Shown one piece after another: positions 1 through 7,241 of a stretch of DNA of 11,882 bases. Numbering within the stretch: the stretch's first letter is position 1; every line of letters begins with the position of its first letter. The notes under the pieces are model-generated. The model was not told the DNA's origin and did no database searches. It was given only the letters and a program-made list of their open reading frames with translations. The position numbers and the translations under genes were made by a program. The stretch is taken from the NCBI GenBank assembly GCA_910577845.1, contig CAJTNA010000029.1:1-11882 (forward strand), given 5' to 3'. The DNA is from an uncultured Christensenella sp. GTDB lineage: Bacteria > Bacillota > Clostridia > Christensenellales > UBA3700.

Positions 1-77
1 GTTTTTATAGCACAAAAACTTCGCCTTAACCTATCTATTCTCTTTTCAAGGTTCTAAAATGCTGTATTTATCACAGC
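1..77 (-). other. Leader of a probable stable-RNA (rRNA) operon
   Basis: This is the transcribed leader downstream of the minus-strand promoter at 84-112. It starts with a small hairpin (GCTGT/ACAGC, 61-77) and contains a boxA-like segment, CCTTGAAAAGAGAAT, on the minus strand at 51-37. Such TTGAAAA-A-GAATA segments precede 16S and 23S genes in many Firmicutes. No mature rRNA sequence is seen before the window ends, so the assignment rests on promoter and leader style only. Confidence 0.5.
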
Positions 78-83
78 TTGTAT

Positions 84-148
84 ATAATAACACATCCCAA
101 AAGATATGTCAACAGATTTCAACCAAATTTTTAAAAATTTTTTTTAGT
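84..148 (-). promoter_or_regulatory. Strong sigma-A promoter with UP-like element, rRNA-operon type, firing out of the window
   Basis: Read on the minus strand, TTGACA (112-107) and TATTAT (89-84) are separated by exactly 17 bases. The region just upstream (125-148) is uninterrupted A and T runs, like an UP element. Transcription would start near base 77 and run left off the window. A near-consensus core plus UP element is typical of rRNA and tRNA operons. The RNA gene itself is not in the window, so the assignment to rRNA is an inference. Confidence 0.75.
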
Positions 149-326
149 TACAAAAAACCTTGTAAAAACTAGTGATTTATTGCGTTTTACGCTGTTTTTT
201 ATACCTTTTATTCCTAACTTTGATAAAATTTCTTATTTTAAATATTTAATAATTATAAGACTTTAAACTATTAATAAAAAATCTATATAAAAATTACACA
301 TTTATCTTGATAAAAAATTTTTTAGT

Positions 327-1409
327 TTACACATTATACTTTCTTTCAATTACGCCACCACCAATACAATATTTGCCACGATAAAGTACGGCGTACTGCC
401 CTTCAGCTATTGCACGTTGTTTTTTTTCAAAAATAAGTTTGACGCCCCCCTCTGGCTTGATTATGCACTTTGCTTTTTGTAAGGCTTGACGATGTCTTAT
501 TCGCACCTCGCAATCAAACTCATTTTCACAAGGTTTTTCTGGTATAAAATTGAAATCATCCGTTTCCAAACAATTATGGAAAAGGATATCCATTTCACCT
601 TGTGATACATACAATATATTTCTTACAACATCTTTATCCAATACAAACCATCTTGCACCATTGCCGTCTTGTTTACCACCGATACCCAAACCACGGCGTT
701 GACCAATTGTGTAATAGAAAACACCTTGGTGTTCCCCAACAACTTCGCCGTCAATGGTCATCATTTTTCCTTTTTTCATAGGTATGTATTCTGACAAAAA
801 CTTGCGGAAGTTCCTCTCACCAATAAAGCATATACCTGTACTGTCCTTTTTTTCAGCTGTTGAAAGATTATATTTTTTAGCAAGTTCCCTAACCTTAGGC
901 TTATCTATATCACCTATTGGGAAAAGCACCTTGTCAAGTTGCTTAGATGTAAGTTGGTTTAAAAAATATGTTTGGTCTTTGTTATCGTCCTCTGCTCGTA
1001 CAAGATAGCTTTTGCCGTCCTTATGTTCCACATTACAATAATGCCCAGTTGCGACATAGTCTGCACCAGTCTTTAAAGCATACTTTAAAAATGTATCAAA
1101 TTTAATTTCCTTATTACAAAGTACATCTGGATTAGGTGTTCTACCTTTTTTATACTCTTCCACGAAAAATTTAAATACTCTATCATAATACTCCTCACTA
1201 AAGTCAATGGAATAATAAGGAATACCTATTTTATTGCAAACGTCTTTAACGTCTTGAAAGTCCTCATCAGCGGTACAGCAACCGCTTTCGTCAGTTTCTT
1301 TCCAATTTCGCATAAATAGACCAATAACCTCGTGACCTTGGTCTTTTAAAAGTGCAGCAGTAAGCGAACTATCTACACCGCCACTCATTCCAACAACTAT
1401 CTTAGCCAT
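327..1409 (-). CDS. mnmA: tRNA-specific 2-thiouridylase MnmA
   Basis: MnmA activates U34 of tRNA-Lys, -Glu and -Gln with ATP and inserts sulfur to give 2-thiouridine; it acts in the cytoplasm. The 360-residue length is normal for the family. Visible marks are the N-terminal PP-loop with SGGVDSS (residues 9-15), the catalytic cysteine in NPDVLCNKEIKFD (C98), the TGHY motif (121-124) and the persulfide-carrying cysteine in STGICFIGERNF (C194); C98 and C194 correspond to the paired cysteines of the E. coli enzyme. The C-terminal part has the expected QRRGLGIGG segment and beta-barrel region. Its ATG lies inside the end of the cysteine synthase gene (8-base overlap), which implies translational coupling. 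No IscS/NifS sulfur donor is in the window, and no clear terminator follows before the promoter at 84-112. Confidence 0.97.
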   Translation of the reverse strand: MAKIVVGMSGGVDSSLTAALLKDQGHEVIGLFMRNWKETDESGCCTADEDFQDVKDVCNKIGIPYYSIDFSEEYYDRVFKFFVEEYKKGRTPNPDVLCNKEIKFDTFLKYALKTGADYVATGHYCNVEHKDGKSYLVRAEDDNKDQTYFLNQLTSKQLDKVLFPIGDIDKPKVRELAKKYNLSTAEKKDSTGICFIGERNFRKFLSEYIPMKKGKMMTIDGEVVGEHQGVFYYTIGQRRGLGIGGKQDGNGARWFVLDKDVVRNILYVSQGEMDILFHNCLETDDFNFIPEKPCENEFDCEVRIRHRQALQKAKCIIKPEGGVKLIFEKKQRAIAEGQYAVLYRGKYCIGGGVIERKYNV

Positions 1410-2292
1410 AAATTCCTACTGACAAATATTTACTTGCATTATCTGGCACGATAATAACAATATTTTTGCCATTTTCCTCCTCGCACAATTTAACTGCACC
1501 AATATAATTAGCACCAGCACTAATACCACCCATTATACCATACTTACTTGCAAGTTGCTTTGCACCCTCGTATGCCTCTTGAGTTGATATAAGCATTATT
1601 TTATCAATAAAGTTCCTATCCAAAAGTGATGGCACAAAGTTAGCACCAATACCTTGTATTCCGTGGCTACCAGCTACACCAGTTGAAAGCAAAGGACTCT
1701 CTTTCGGTTCAATACCCACGATTTTCGTAGGGTATTTATTATCTTTTACATATTTGCCAATACCTACAAGAGTACCGCCTGAACCTATTCCGTCAAGTAT
1801 ATAATCAGCCTTAACCTCTGCAAAAATCTCGGGAGCTGTACCCTCATAATGAGCGATTGCATTATCTGGATTTGCAAATTGATTTGGTATAAAGCTATTT
1901 TCAATTTGACTATGCAATTCATTTGCCTTGTCAATTGCACCTTGCATCCCCTTTGCCTTTGGAGTAAGCACAAGTTCCGCACCCAAAGCTTTTAAAATCT
2001 GTTTACGTTCCTCACTCATATTTTCTGGCAAAGTTAAAATTGCTTTCATATTCATTCTGGCACACATAAATGCAAGACCTATGCCAGTATTACCAGAGGT
2101 TGGCTCAATAATTGTAGCACCTTGTTTAATATCACCACGTTCCAAAGCCTTTTTAATCATATAATAAGCTGGTCTATCCTTAACACTGCCAGTTGGATTA
2201 TAATATTCAAGTTTAGCAAAAATTTTATTGCTATTAATCTCATCTACAAGCACCAAAGGTGTGTTGCCTAATGTATCAATTATTTTTTTCAT
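1402..2292 (-). CDS. cysK: Cysteine synthase (O-acetylserine sulfhydrylase), PLP fold type II
   Basis: The protein should make cysteine from O-acetylserine and sulfide using PLP. The 296 residues show GNTPLV (9-14), the Schiff-base lysine in PTGSVKDR (K38), the substrate-loop TSGNTG (65-70), a GSGGT phosphate-binding loop and a GGISAGAN segment near the C-terminus. The family PDSGERYLS signature is here PDNASKYLS, so the serine that normally contacts the PLP ring nitrogen reads as Asn285. The protein is slightly shorter than classical CysK (about 310) and somewhat divergent, so a related beta-replacement specificity (CysM-like or O-phosphoserine-using) is not excluded. AAGGAG at 2303-2298 supports the ATG at 2292. 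Downstream it overlaps mnmA by 8 bases; upstream, 59 bases separate it from the hydrolase, consistent with one operon. Confidence 0.92.
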   Translation of the reverse strand: MKKIIDTLGNTPLVLVDEINSNKIFAKLEYYNPTGSVKDRPAYYMIKKALERGDIKQGATIIEPTSGNTGIGLAFMCARMNMKAILTLPENMSEERKQILKALGAELVLTPKAKGMQGAIDKANELHSQIENSFIPNQFANPDNAIAHYEGTAPEIFAEVKADYILDGIGSGGTLVGIGKYVKDNKYPTKIVGIEPKESPLLSTGVAGSHGIQGIGANFVPSLLDRNFIDKIMLISTQEAYEGAKQLASKYGIMGGISAGANYIGAVKLCEEENGKNIVIIVPDNASKYLSVGIYG

Positions 2293-2351
2293 ATTCTCTC
2301 CTTAATTTAAACCCCAAAATAGATTTATCAAGTAAATAATTAATTAGATTA

Positions 2352-3275
2352 TTATATATCTAAATATTCTTTCAATTTATCCATAGTAAATACAAATGCC
2401 TTTTTGGAATATCTAAATATAGGTGCCACAGTGACTGCGTGAAAACCAGCAACCCCCTTAGCAACAAATACTGAATGTTTAATTTTTTTATTTTCTAGCA
2501 CCTGGATAAGTTTTTCACTACCTTTGTCAAACACATCATACTTACCTCGAATTACAATGGCAGGTGGAAAATTTGAGTCCATATATTTAAAAGGGCAAAA
2601 ATCTTTTTGCTCAAATTTTGTACTATCCTTTAAATCAGCACTATTTAAATCTAAAAATGCTTTGATAAAAGTTTTGCAGAATGGTGATTTAGTTTTAATA
2701 ATATCTTCCGCAACATAAGCACCATTTATTAGCACAGTTGCTGATACATTAAACTGATTTATATGTCGAAAATCGATATTATTTTTTAAAATCAAGCTTT
2801 TATCACACGCCATAGCGGAAAGATAGGCTGAAAAATATGCACCTGCGGATTCACCTCCAACCACTATGTTTGACGTATCCAAATTATATTCGTAAGCTCT
2901 GTCAAAGATATAATCTATCACATCAAATATATCATTAAATTGTGTAGGGAAATGTGCGATAGGAGCTGGTCTATAATCTACATTCACGACAAAAAAGCCT
3001 TGTTTGGCAAGTTGTACACAATAAGGTCTACGCATAACTATTTTACCAGAAACAAAACCACCACCATGTATATAAAAGAAAATTGGGCGTTTTTTACTAG
3101 CTGTGCTTGGCGTATAAAAAATATCCATAACTTGACCTTTTTGAGAGCCATAGCTAATATTTAATTTTTTTACTACACCTTTTCCTTTAGTAGGCACAAT
3201 AGTTTTCATTAAACACTCAGTAGCATTTAAAAACTTGCCTACACAACGTGCATAGTAGTAATCAAATTTTTTCAA
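2352..3275 (-). CDS. Alpha/beta hydrolase, hormone-sensitive-lipase-like carboxylesterase family
   Basis: This is a predicted cytoplasmic esterase of unknown substrate. With a TTG start at 3275 it has 307 residues. It carries the oxyanion-hole motif HGGGF (70-74), the nucleophile elbow GESAG (Ser143), and a likely acid and base in RGKYDVF (Asp247) and AGFHAVT (His279). This order and spacing are those of the HSL/esterase group. An upstream GTG at 3290 is open in the same frame, but a perfect AGGAGG (3286-3281) lies inside that extension and sits 5 bases before the TTG, so I chose the TTG. It has no signal peptide or membrane segment that I can see. It is the first gene of the probable hydrolase-cysK-mnmA operon, and nothing in the sequence explains why it sits with sulfur genes. 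Confidence 0.85.
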   Translation of the reverse strand: MKKFDYYYARCVGKFLNATECLMKTIVPTKGKGVVKKLNISYGSQKGQVMDIFYTPSTASKKRPIFFYIHGGGFVSGKIVMRRPYCVQLAKQGFFVVNVDYRPAPIAHFPTQFNDIFDVIDYIFDRAYEYNLDTSNIVVGGESAGAYFSAYLSAMACDKSLILKNNIDFRHINQFNVSATVLINGAYVAEDIIKTKSPFCKTFIKAFLDLNSADLKDSTKFEQKDFCPFKYMDSNFPPAIVIRGKYDVFDKGSEKLIQVLENKKIKHSVFVAKGVAGFHAVTVAPIFRYSKKAFVFTMDKLKEYLDI

Positions 3276-3286
3276 TATATCCTCCT
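3276..3286 (-). promoter_or_regulatory. Ribosome binding site that sets the hydrolase start
   Basis: AGGAGG at 3286-3281 followed by the 5-base spacer ATATA leads to TTG at 3275-3273. Because it lies downstream of the alternative GTG at 3290, it argues for the shorter protein. Confidence 0.7.
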
Positions 3287-3310
3287 GCACAATTAAGTGC
3301 TGTTATTAAT

Positions 3311-3339
3311 AGTTTATCACTTTTTTACAAAAACTGCAA
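3311..3339 (-). promoter_or_regulatory. Probable sigma-A promoter of the hydrolase-cysK-mnmA operon
   Basis: On the minus strand TTGCAG (3339-3334) is followed by a 17-base spacer and TAAACT (3316-3311), with an extended TG one base before the -10 box. The boxes match consensus only partly (3/6 and 4/6), but spacing and TG are good. The 5' UTR would be about 30 bases to the TTG start. Confidence 0.5.
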
Positions 3340-3485
3340 TGTTTTTTAAAAAAATAACTAAAACAGATTTTTGCAATGGCAAAATTTGTTATAAAAAGTG
3401 AAAATTTAATCAAAAAATAGCTTCCAAATAAGTAAATTAATTAACATATCATAAATTTAGTTTTATTGATTAAGGATATAAACAT

Positions 3486-3583
3486 ATGTTAAATAAAAAA
3501 ATAATTTTGTGGTTTACTATTCTTGCTTAATAGCATTCCCACTCTTTTATTTAGCTTATTCATTTTTTAAAGTAATTGTGTAA
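3486..3583 (+). pseudogene. Possible frameshifted mini-ORF for a small hydrophobic peptide
   Basis: ATG at 3486 follows AAGGAT at 3472-3477 with 8 bases between, but the frame stops after 14 codons (stop 3528-3530). If the frame shifts by -1 in the A7 run at 3495-3501, it continues to a stop at 3581-3583 and gives a peptide of 32 residues with a hydrophobic C-terminal half (LIAFPLFYLAY). This could be a decayed small membrane protein, a sequencing homopolymer error, or chance in AT-rich DNA. I do not recognise the peptide. The rest of the gap from 3340 to 3795 shows nothing I can support. Confidence 0.18.
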
Positions 3584-3795
3584 TATTTTATTAAATCTTT
3601 ACCCACAATCTTTATAACAAGCATAATTAATTTCGTCAACACTTTACTGAATACATTTTCTATAATTAAAACAAAAGTAATTATAATTGCAATATGTTAT
3701 ATTTGAGGAAATGTAACAAAACCGCTATTAATTAACTATAATGTTATAAAGTTGAGAATCGTAATAAAAAAAATTAATATATTATTTAAAATAAG

Positions 3796-3824
3796 TTGTA
3801 ATTTTGCGATTTATGTTGTATAAT
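3796..3824 (+). promoter_or_regulatory. Sigma-A promoter of serC-serA
   Basis: TTGTAA (3796-3801), a 17-base spacer and a perfect TATAAT (3819-3824) lie 53 bases upstream of the serC start. The predicted start point near 3831 gives a 5' UTR of about 47 bases. Confidence 0.8.
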
Positions 3825-3847
3825 TGAGAGTATAAAAATATTTTTAA

Positions 3848-3871
3848 TAGCATTATACTATGCTAAAGGAG
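3848..3871 (+). promoter_or_regulatory. Inverted repeat abutting the serC ribosome binding site
   Basis: TAGCAT (3848-3853) and ATGCTA (3860-3865) are perfect 6-base complements around a 6-base loop. The last base of the right arm is the first base of the Shine-Dalgarno AAAGGAG (3865-3871). As RNA it would form a hairpin touching the ribosome binding site; as DNA it could be an operator just downstream of the start point. The AAAGGAG also places the serC start at 3878 (6-base spacer) rather than at the ATG at 3860, which would put the Shine-Dalgarno inside the gene. Confidence 0.45.
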
Positions 3872-3877
3872 AACCCA

Positions 3878-4945
3878 ATGAGAGTATACAATTTTTCTGC
3901 TGGTCCATCAATGTTACCACTTGAAGTTTTAGAGCAAGCTCAAAAAGACTTCCTTGACTACAACAATAGTGGTATGTCTGTAACTGAGATGTCTCATAGG
4001 TCATCATACTATGACGAAATTCACAAAGAGTGTCTTGCACTTTTCCGTGAGCTTTTGAATGTGCCTGACAACTATGACATCCTACTTGTACAAGGCGGTG
4101 CATCTACACAATTTGCTGCAGTTCCACTTAACTTGTTAAAAAAAGGCAAAGCGGACTATATCGTATCGGGTAACTTCTCCAACAAAGCATATCAAGAAGC
4201 TTGTCGCTATGGTGATATTCGCTTGGCAGCATCTTCAAAAGATAAAACTTTTACTTACATTCCTAAGAATGTTGAGTTCCGTGACGATATTGATTATGTA
4301 CACATTTGCCACAACAACACAATATTTGGAACTAAGTTTAACTATGTTCCACAATGCAACTGCCCAGTTGTTGCTGATATGAGTAGTAGCATTTTGTCAG
4401 AACCAGTTGATGTTTCAAAATATGGTGTTATTTATGCTGGTGCACAAAAGAATATAGCACCTGCTGGCGTCACTTTGGTAATTGTTAGAAAAGATTTAAT
4501 TACTGATGGAATGGACTTCTGCCCTACAATGCTTAAGTGGAAAACTCAAGCTGAAAATGATAGTCTTTACAATACACCACCTGCCTTTGCTATCTATATG
4601 GCAATGTTGGTACTACGTCATATTAAGAGTATTGGCGGTTTAAGTGCAATGAAAAAAATCAATGAAGAAAAGGCTACTTTGCTTTATGACTATATTGATA
4701 GTTCAGATTTCTATACTAACTCAGTTGTTAAAGAGGACCGCTCAATTATGAATGTGCCTTTTGTAACACCTAATGCAGAGCTTGATAAAAAGTTTATAGC
4801 TGAGGCTGCAAAAGCAGGCTTTGTTTCAATCAAGGGTCACAAGTTGGTTGGAGGTATGAGAGCGTCTATCTACAACGCAATGCCTAGAGAAGGTATTGTT
4901 GCCCTTATTGAGTTTATGAAAAAATTTGAAGCTGAAAATAAATAA
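3878..4945 (+). CDS. serC: Phosphoserine aminotransferase SerC
   Basis: SerC converts 3-phosphohydroxypyruvate and glutamate to phosphoserine and 2-oxoglutarate with PLP, the second step of serine synthesis. The 355-residue protein begins with the family NFSAGPSMLP and shows SGMSVTEMSHRS (31-43), the cofactor-phosphate loop GGASTQF (73-79), CHNNTIFGT (144-152), the PLP-ring aspartate in VVADMSSS (Asp167) and the Schiff-base lysine in GAQKNIAPAG (Lys191). Length is normal for the family. An upstream in-frame ATG at 3860 is rejected because AAAGGAG at 3865-3871 is perfectly spaced for the ATG at 3878. It is the first gene of a serC-serA operon with 11 bases between the genes and is transcribed from the promoter at 3796-3824. 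Confidence 0.97.
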   Translation: MRVYNFSAGPSMLPLEVLEQAQKDFLDYNNSGMSVTEMSHRSSYYDEIHKECLALFRELLNVPDNYDILLVQGGASTQFAAVPLNLLKKGKADYIVSGNFSNKAYQEACRYGDIRLAASSKDKTFTYIPKNVEFRDDIDYVHICHNNTIFGTKFNYVPQCNCPVVADMSSSILSEPVDVSKYGVIYAGAQKNIAPAGVTLVIVRKDLITDGMDFCPTMLKWKTQAENDSLYNTPPAFAIYMAMLVLRHIKSIGGLSAMKKINEEKATLLYDYIDSSDFYTNSVVKEDRSIMNVPFVTPNAELDKKFIAEAAKAGFVSIKGHKLVGGMRASIYNAMPREGIVALIEFMKKFEAENK

Positions 4946-4956
4946 GAGGTGACTAT

Positions 4957-6108
4957 ATGTACAATATCTTAAAACTTAATGAGATTAGTCCACTTATAAA
5001 TAATATTTTGACTAATAACTATAATCTTACAAACGAATGTGATACTCCAGACGGAATAATTTTAAGAAGCTTTAAAATGCACGATTATGCTATACCTAGC
5101 TCATTACTTGCCGTTGCAAGAGCGGGTGCGGGCGTAAATAATATTCCTCTTGATAAAATGACTGAAAATGGCGTTGTTGTATTTAATACACCTGGTGCGA
5201 ATGCAAATGCGGTTAAGGAATTAGTTATTACTGATATGCTTATTTCAAATCGTAAAATCATTGATGCTATTGATTGGACAAATAAGCTTGATGCGGATAG
5301 TGATGTTGCTACACTTGTAGAAAAAGGTAAAAAAGCTTTTATAGGTCCAGAACTTACTGGTAAAACACTTGGTGTAGTTGGTCTTGGTGCTATTGGTAGA
5401 ATGGTTGCAAACGCTTGTGTAGATTTGGGAATGAACATTATAGGTTATGACCCTTATCTTTCAGATGAGTCAGCTAAAGCATTAAATACAAATGTTAAAA
5501 TTACTAATGATTTAAATGAAATATTCAAAAACAGCGATTATATCACTGTACACGTACCTCTAACTGATAGTACTCGTTATATGGTAAACAAGGACAGCAT
5601 TGCCACGATGAAAGATGGTGTTCGTATTATAAATTGTGCTCGTGGTGAACTTGTAAATAATGCAGACATTATATCTGCTTGTGAGAGTGGCAAAGTTGCA
5701 AAGTATGTAACAGACTTCCCTTGTGGTGAGCTTTTGAACAAGAAAAATATTTTCTGCGTTCCTCACCTAGGTGCATCTACACCAGAGGCGGAAGATAATT
5801 GTGCGGTTATGGCAGCTAATGAGCTAAAAGACTATATTGAGAATGGTAACATTATTAATAGTGTAAACTTCCCTCGTCTTGCAGTTGCAAAAACTACTAA
5901 ATGTAGATTAACTGTTTTGTATAAAAACAACGAAAATATGGTTAGCGAAGTAACTAAATTAATTGGTGAAAATATCGCAAACATTTCTACTGCTACTCGT
6001 GGCAATGTTGGATATATTATTATTGACCTAAAAAAAGCTGTTGCTGATAAAACTCTAGATAGTATCCAAAAACTTAATGGCACATTGAAAGTTAGAGTTA
6101 TTGACTAA
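4957..6108 (+). CDS. serA: D-3-phosphoglycerate dehydrogenase, compact form with C-terminal ACT-like domain
   Basis: This NAD-dependent enzyme oxidises 3-phosphoglycerate to 3-phosphohydroxypyruvate, the committed step of serine synthesis. In 383 residues it has the split substrate domain with AGAGVNNIPL (56-65) and NTPGANANAVKE (77-88), the Rossmann motif GLGAIG (142-147), the catalytic arginine in NCARGE (Arg229), a glutamate in DFPCGE (Glu258) and the histidine in PHLGAST (His270). The last 70 residues (about 313-383) look like an ACT regulatory domain, the usual serine-sensing module. It lacks the extra intervening domain of the roughly 530-residue type. GAGGTG just after the serC stop serves as the ribosome binding site. 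The operon ends at the terminator at 6250-6284. No serB phosphatase lies nearby. Confidence 0.95.
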   Translation: MYNILKLNEISPLINNILTNNYNLTNECDTPDGIILRSFKMHDYAIPSSLLAVARAGAGVNNIPLDKMTENGVVVFNTPGANANAVKELVITDMLISNRKIIDAIDWTNKLDADSDVATLVEKGKKAFIGPELTGKTLGVVGLGAIGRMVANACVDLGMNIIGYDPYLSDESAKALNTNVKITNDLNEIFKNSDYITVHVPLTDSTRYMVNKDSIATMKDGVRIINCARGELVNNADIISACESGKVAKYVTDFPCGELLNKKNIFCVPHLGASTPEAEDNCAVMAANELKDYIENGNIINSVNFPRLAVAKTTKCRLTVLYKNNENMVSEVTKLIGENIANISTATRGNVGYIIIDLKKAVADKTLDSIQKLNGTLKVRVID

Positions 6109-6249
6109 AAATTTATTTAATTATAAACAATTATTGAAAGCTTAAAGATTTTGTAATCAATCTAAAAAAATAACTTTTAAAATTTGTCATTTAGTCAAAA
6201 ATTGATAGCTTTGCAATTAACAAACGAATATTTTAACTATAATAAAGCA

Positions 6250-6284
6250 AAATACAAGCACCAAAGTGCTTGTATTTGTTTTTT
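6250..6284. terminator. Intrinsic terminator after serA, probably bidirectional
   Basis: A perfect 12-bp stem (AAATACAAGCAC, 6250-6261, and its complement 6266-6277) with a CAAA loop is followed on the plus strand by G and six T (6279-6284). Read from the minus strand, a T-rich stretch (TTTTGCTTTATT) follows the stem. It separates serA from the convergent nuclease operon, whose stop codon begins only 4 bases away. Confidence 0.9.
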
Positions 6285-6287
6285 ACT

Positions 6288-7229
6288 TTAAATTTTACTA
6301 ATACAAAAATTACAATCTTTTGCAAGTTGCAACCATTTATTTTTATCAATTAAAACATAATATTTATTGTTTTTATTAATAGTACCTTTAACAAAGGTTT
6401 TAATTGCTGCACTGAAACTCGTTTTTATTATAAAAAGGCCTTTTGAAGCTGTAGGGTCAGCGGAAAGCACACCAAAAAAACCTCTAACATCTCTAAGTTC
6501 GCAAGATTTATTTTTATTTTTTTTATTTTTTACTTGTATAATAATTTTTTCTTTGTATCCCATTTTGTCTTCTGTTTCAATAAAGCCGTCAACACCACCA
6601 TCATTTGCACCATCTGTATTTTGATTATTTTTAATAATATAACCATACTTTTTATAGTGTTGTGCTAACATTAATAAAGATTGATTGACCAATTCCTCAT
6701 CACCAAGAGAGTCAAAAAGCTCTTCCTCTGTTTTTGCCAAACAATAGTTACCACTTTTAACAATAATCATTTTATTTTTAACAGCATTATCCAATAAACG
6801 TCCTGTATCACCTCTTACAGCATTTTTGTCACAATCTAAATTTGACTCCTCTAAAACTGCATCTAACAATTTACTTCTACTATAGCTTTTTTCTTTAAGC
6901 AATCTAAAAATAATTTCTTCTAAAATCACCTCTCTATCAATGCTTGTCTTATTATCTTGAGTTGTATCTTTTTGCAAATTTAAAATTATATTTTCTTTAT
7001 CATCTAAAGACAAAATGCCTACATTTATGTAATCAGTTATTACACTTCCTAATATTGCTTTGGTTTTTGTAAGCAAACTATTTGGACTTTTATCTTTATA
7101 ATCTTCTTCAGCTAGCTTAGTCTTTTTTAAGCAATTTTCAATTAATACTTTTCTGTTACAAGGTGTTTTCACACACTCTCTAACAATTGCTTTTGCATCT
7201 TTATTTGTTAAAGTCTTTGTATCTGCCAT
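6288..7229 (-). CDS. Mrr-type restriction endonuclease with winged-helix N-terminal regions
   Basis: The C-terminal third (about 182-310) has the PD-(D/E)xK fold pattern of Mrr_cat: a helix LAQHYKKYGY, then NDGGVDGF (Asp214), the QxK strand IIIQVKNKK (Gln232, Lys234), RDVRGFFGVL, and a GLFIIKTSFSAAIKTF segment matching the family's 'G.fitts.ft..a' region. Residues about 9-86 resemble the Mrr N-terminal winged helix (KTPCNRKVLIENC, then KSPNSLLTKTKAILGSVITDYINVGIL), and about 97-168 look like a second winged-helix unit. Mrr proteins cut DNA, often methylated DNA; the target here is unknown. The glutamate often found in the first catalytic helix is glutamine (Gln190). The ATG follows a GGGGG site overlapping the stop of the HNH gene (12 bases apart), so translation is probably coupled. 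No methyltransferase is adjacent, which favours a type IV-like role. Confidence 0.85.
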   Translation of the reverse strand: MADTKTLTNKDAKAIVRECVKTPCNRKVLIENCLKKTKLAEEDYKDKSPNSLLTKTKAILGSVITDYINVGILSLDDKENIILNLQKDTTQDNKTSIDREVILEEIIFRLLKEKSYSRSKLLDAVLEESNLDCDKNAVRGDTGRLLDNAVKNKMIIVKSGNYCLAKTEEELFDSLGDEELVNQSLLMLAQHYKKYGYIIKNNQNTDGANDGGVDGFIETEDKMGYKEKIIIQVKNKKNKNKSCELRDVRGFFGVLSADPTASKGLFIIKTSFSAAIKTFVKGTINKNNKYYVLIDKNKWLQLAKDCNFCISKI

Positions 7230-7241
7230 AAATTCGCCCCC

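Noticed and set aside
1..60. Possible CRISPR repeat beginning with GTTTTTATAG
   Set aside because: There is no second copy or regular spacing in the window; the stretch fits better as a stable-RNA leader read on the minus strand.
178..198. GCGT/ACGC hairpin followed by T-tract as a terminator
   Set aside because: The stem is only 4 bp and the T-tract lies on the plus strand, where no gene precedes it; it does not serve mnmA on the minus strand.
3858..4103. Minus-strand open frame opposite the start of serC
   Set aside because: It is a shadow of the clearly conserved SerC coding sequence and shows no ribosome binding site or family motif.
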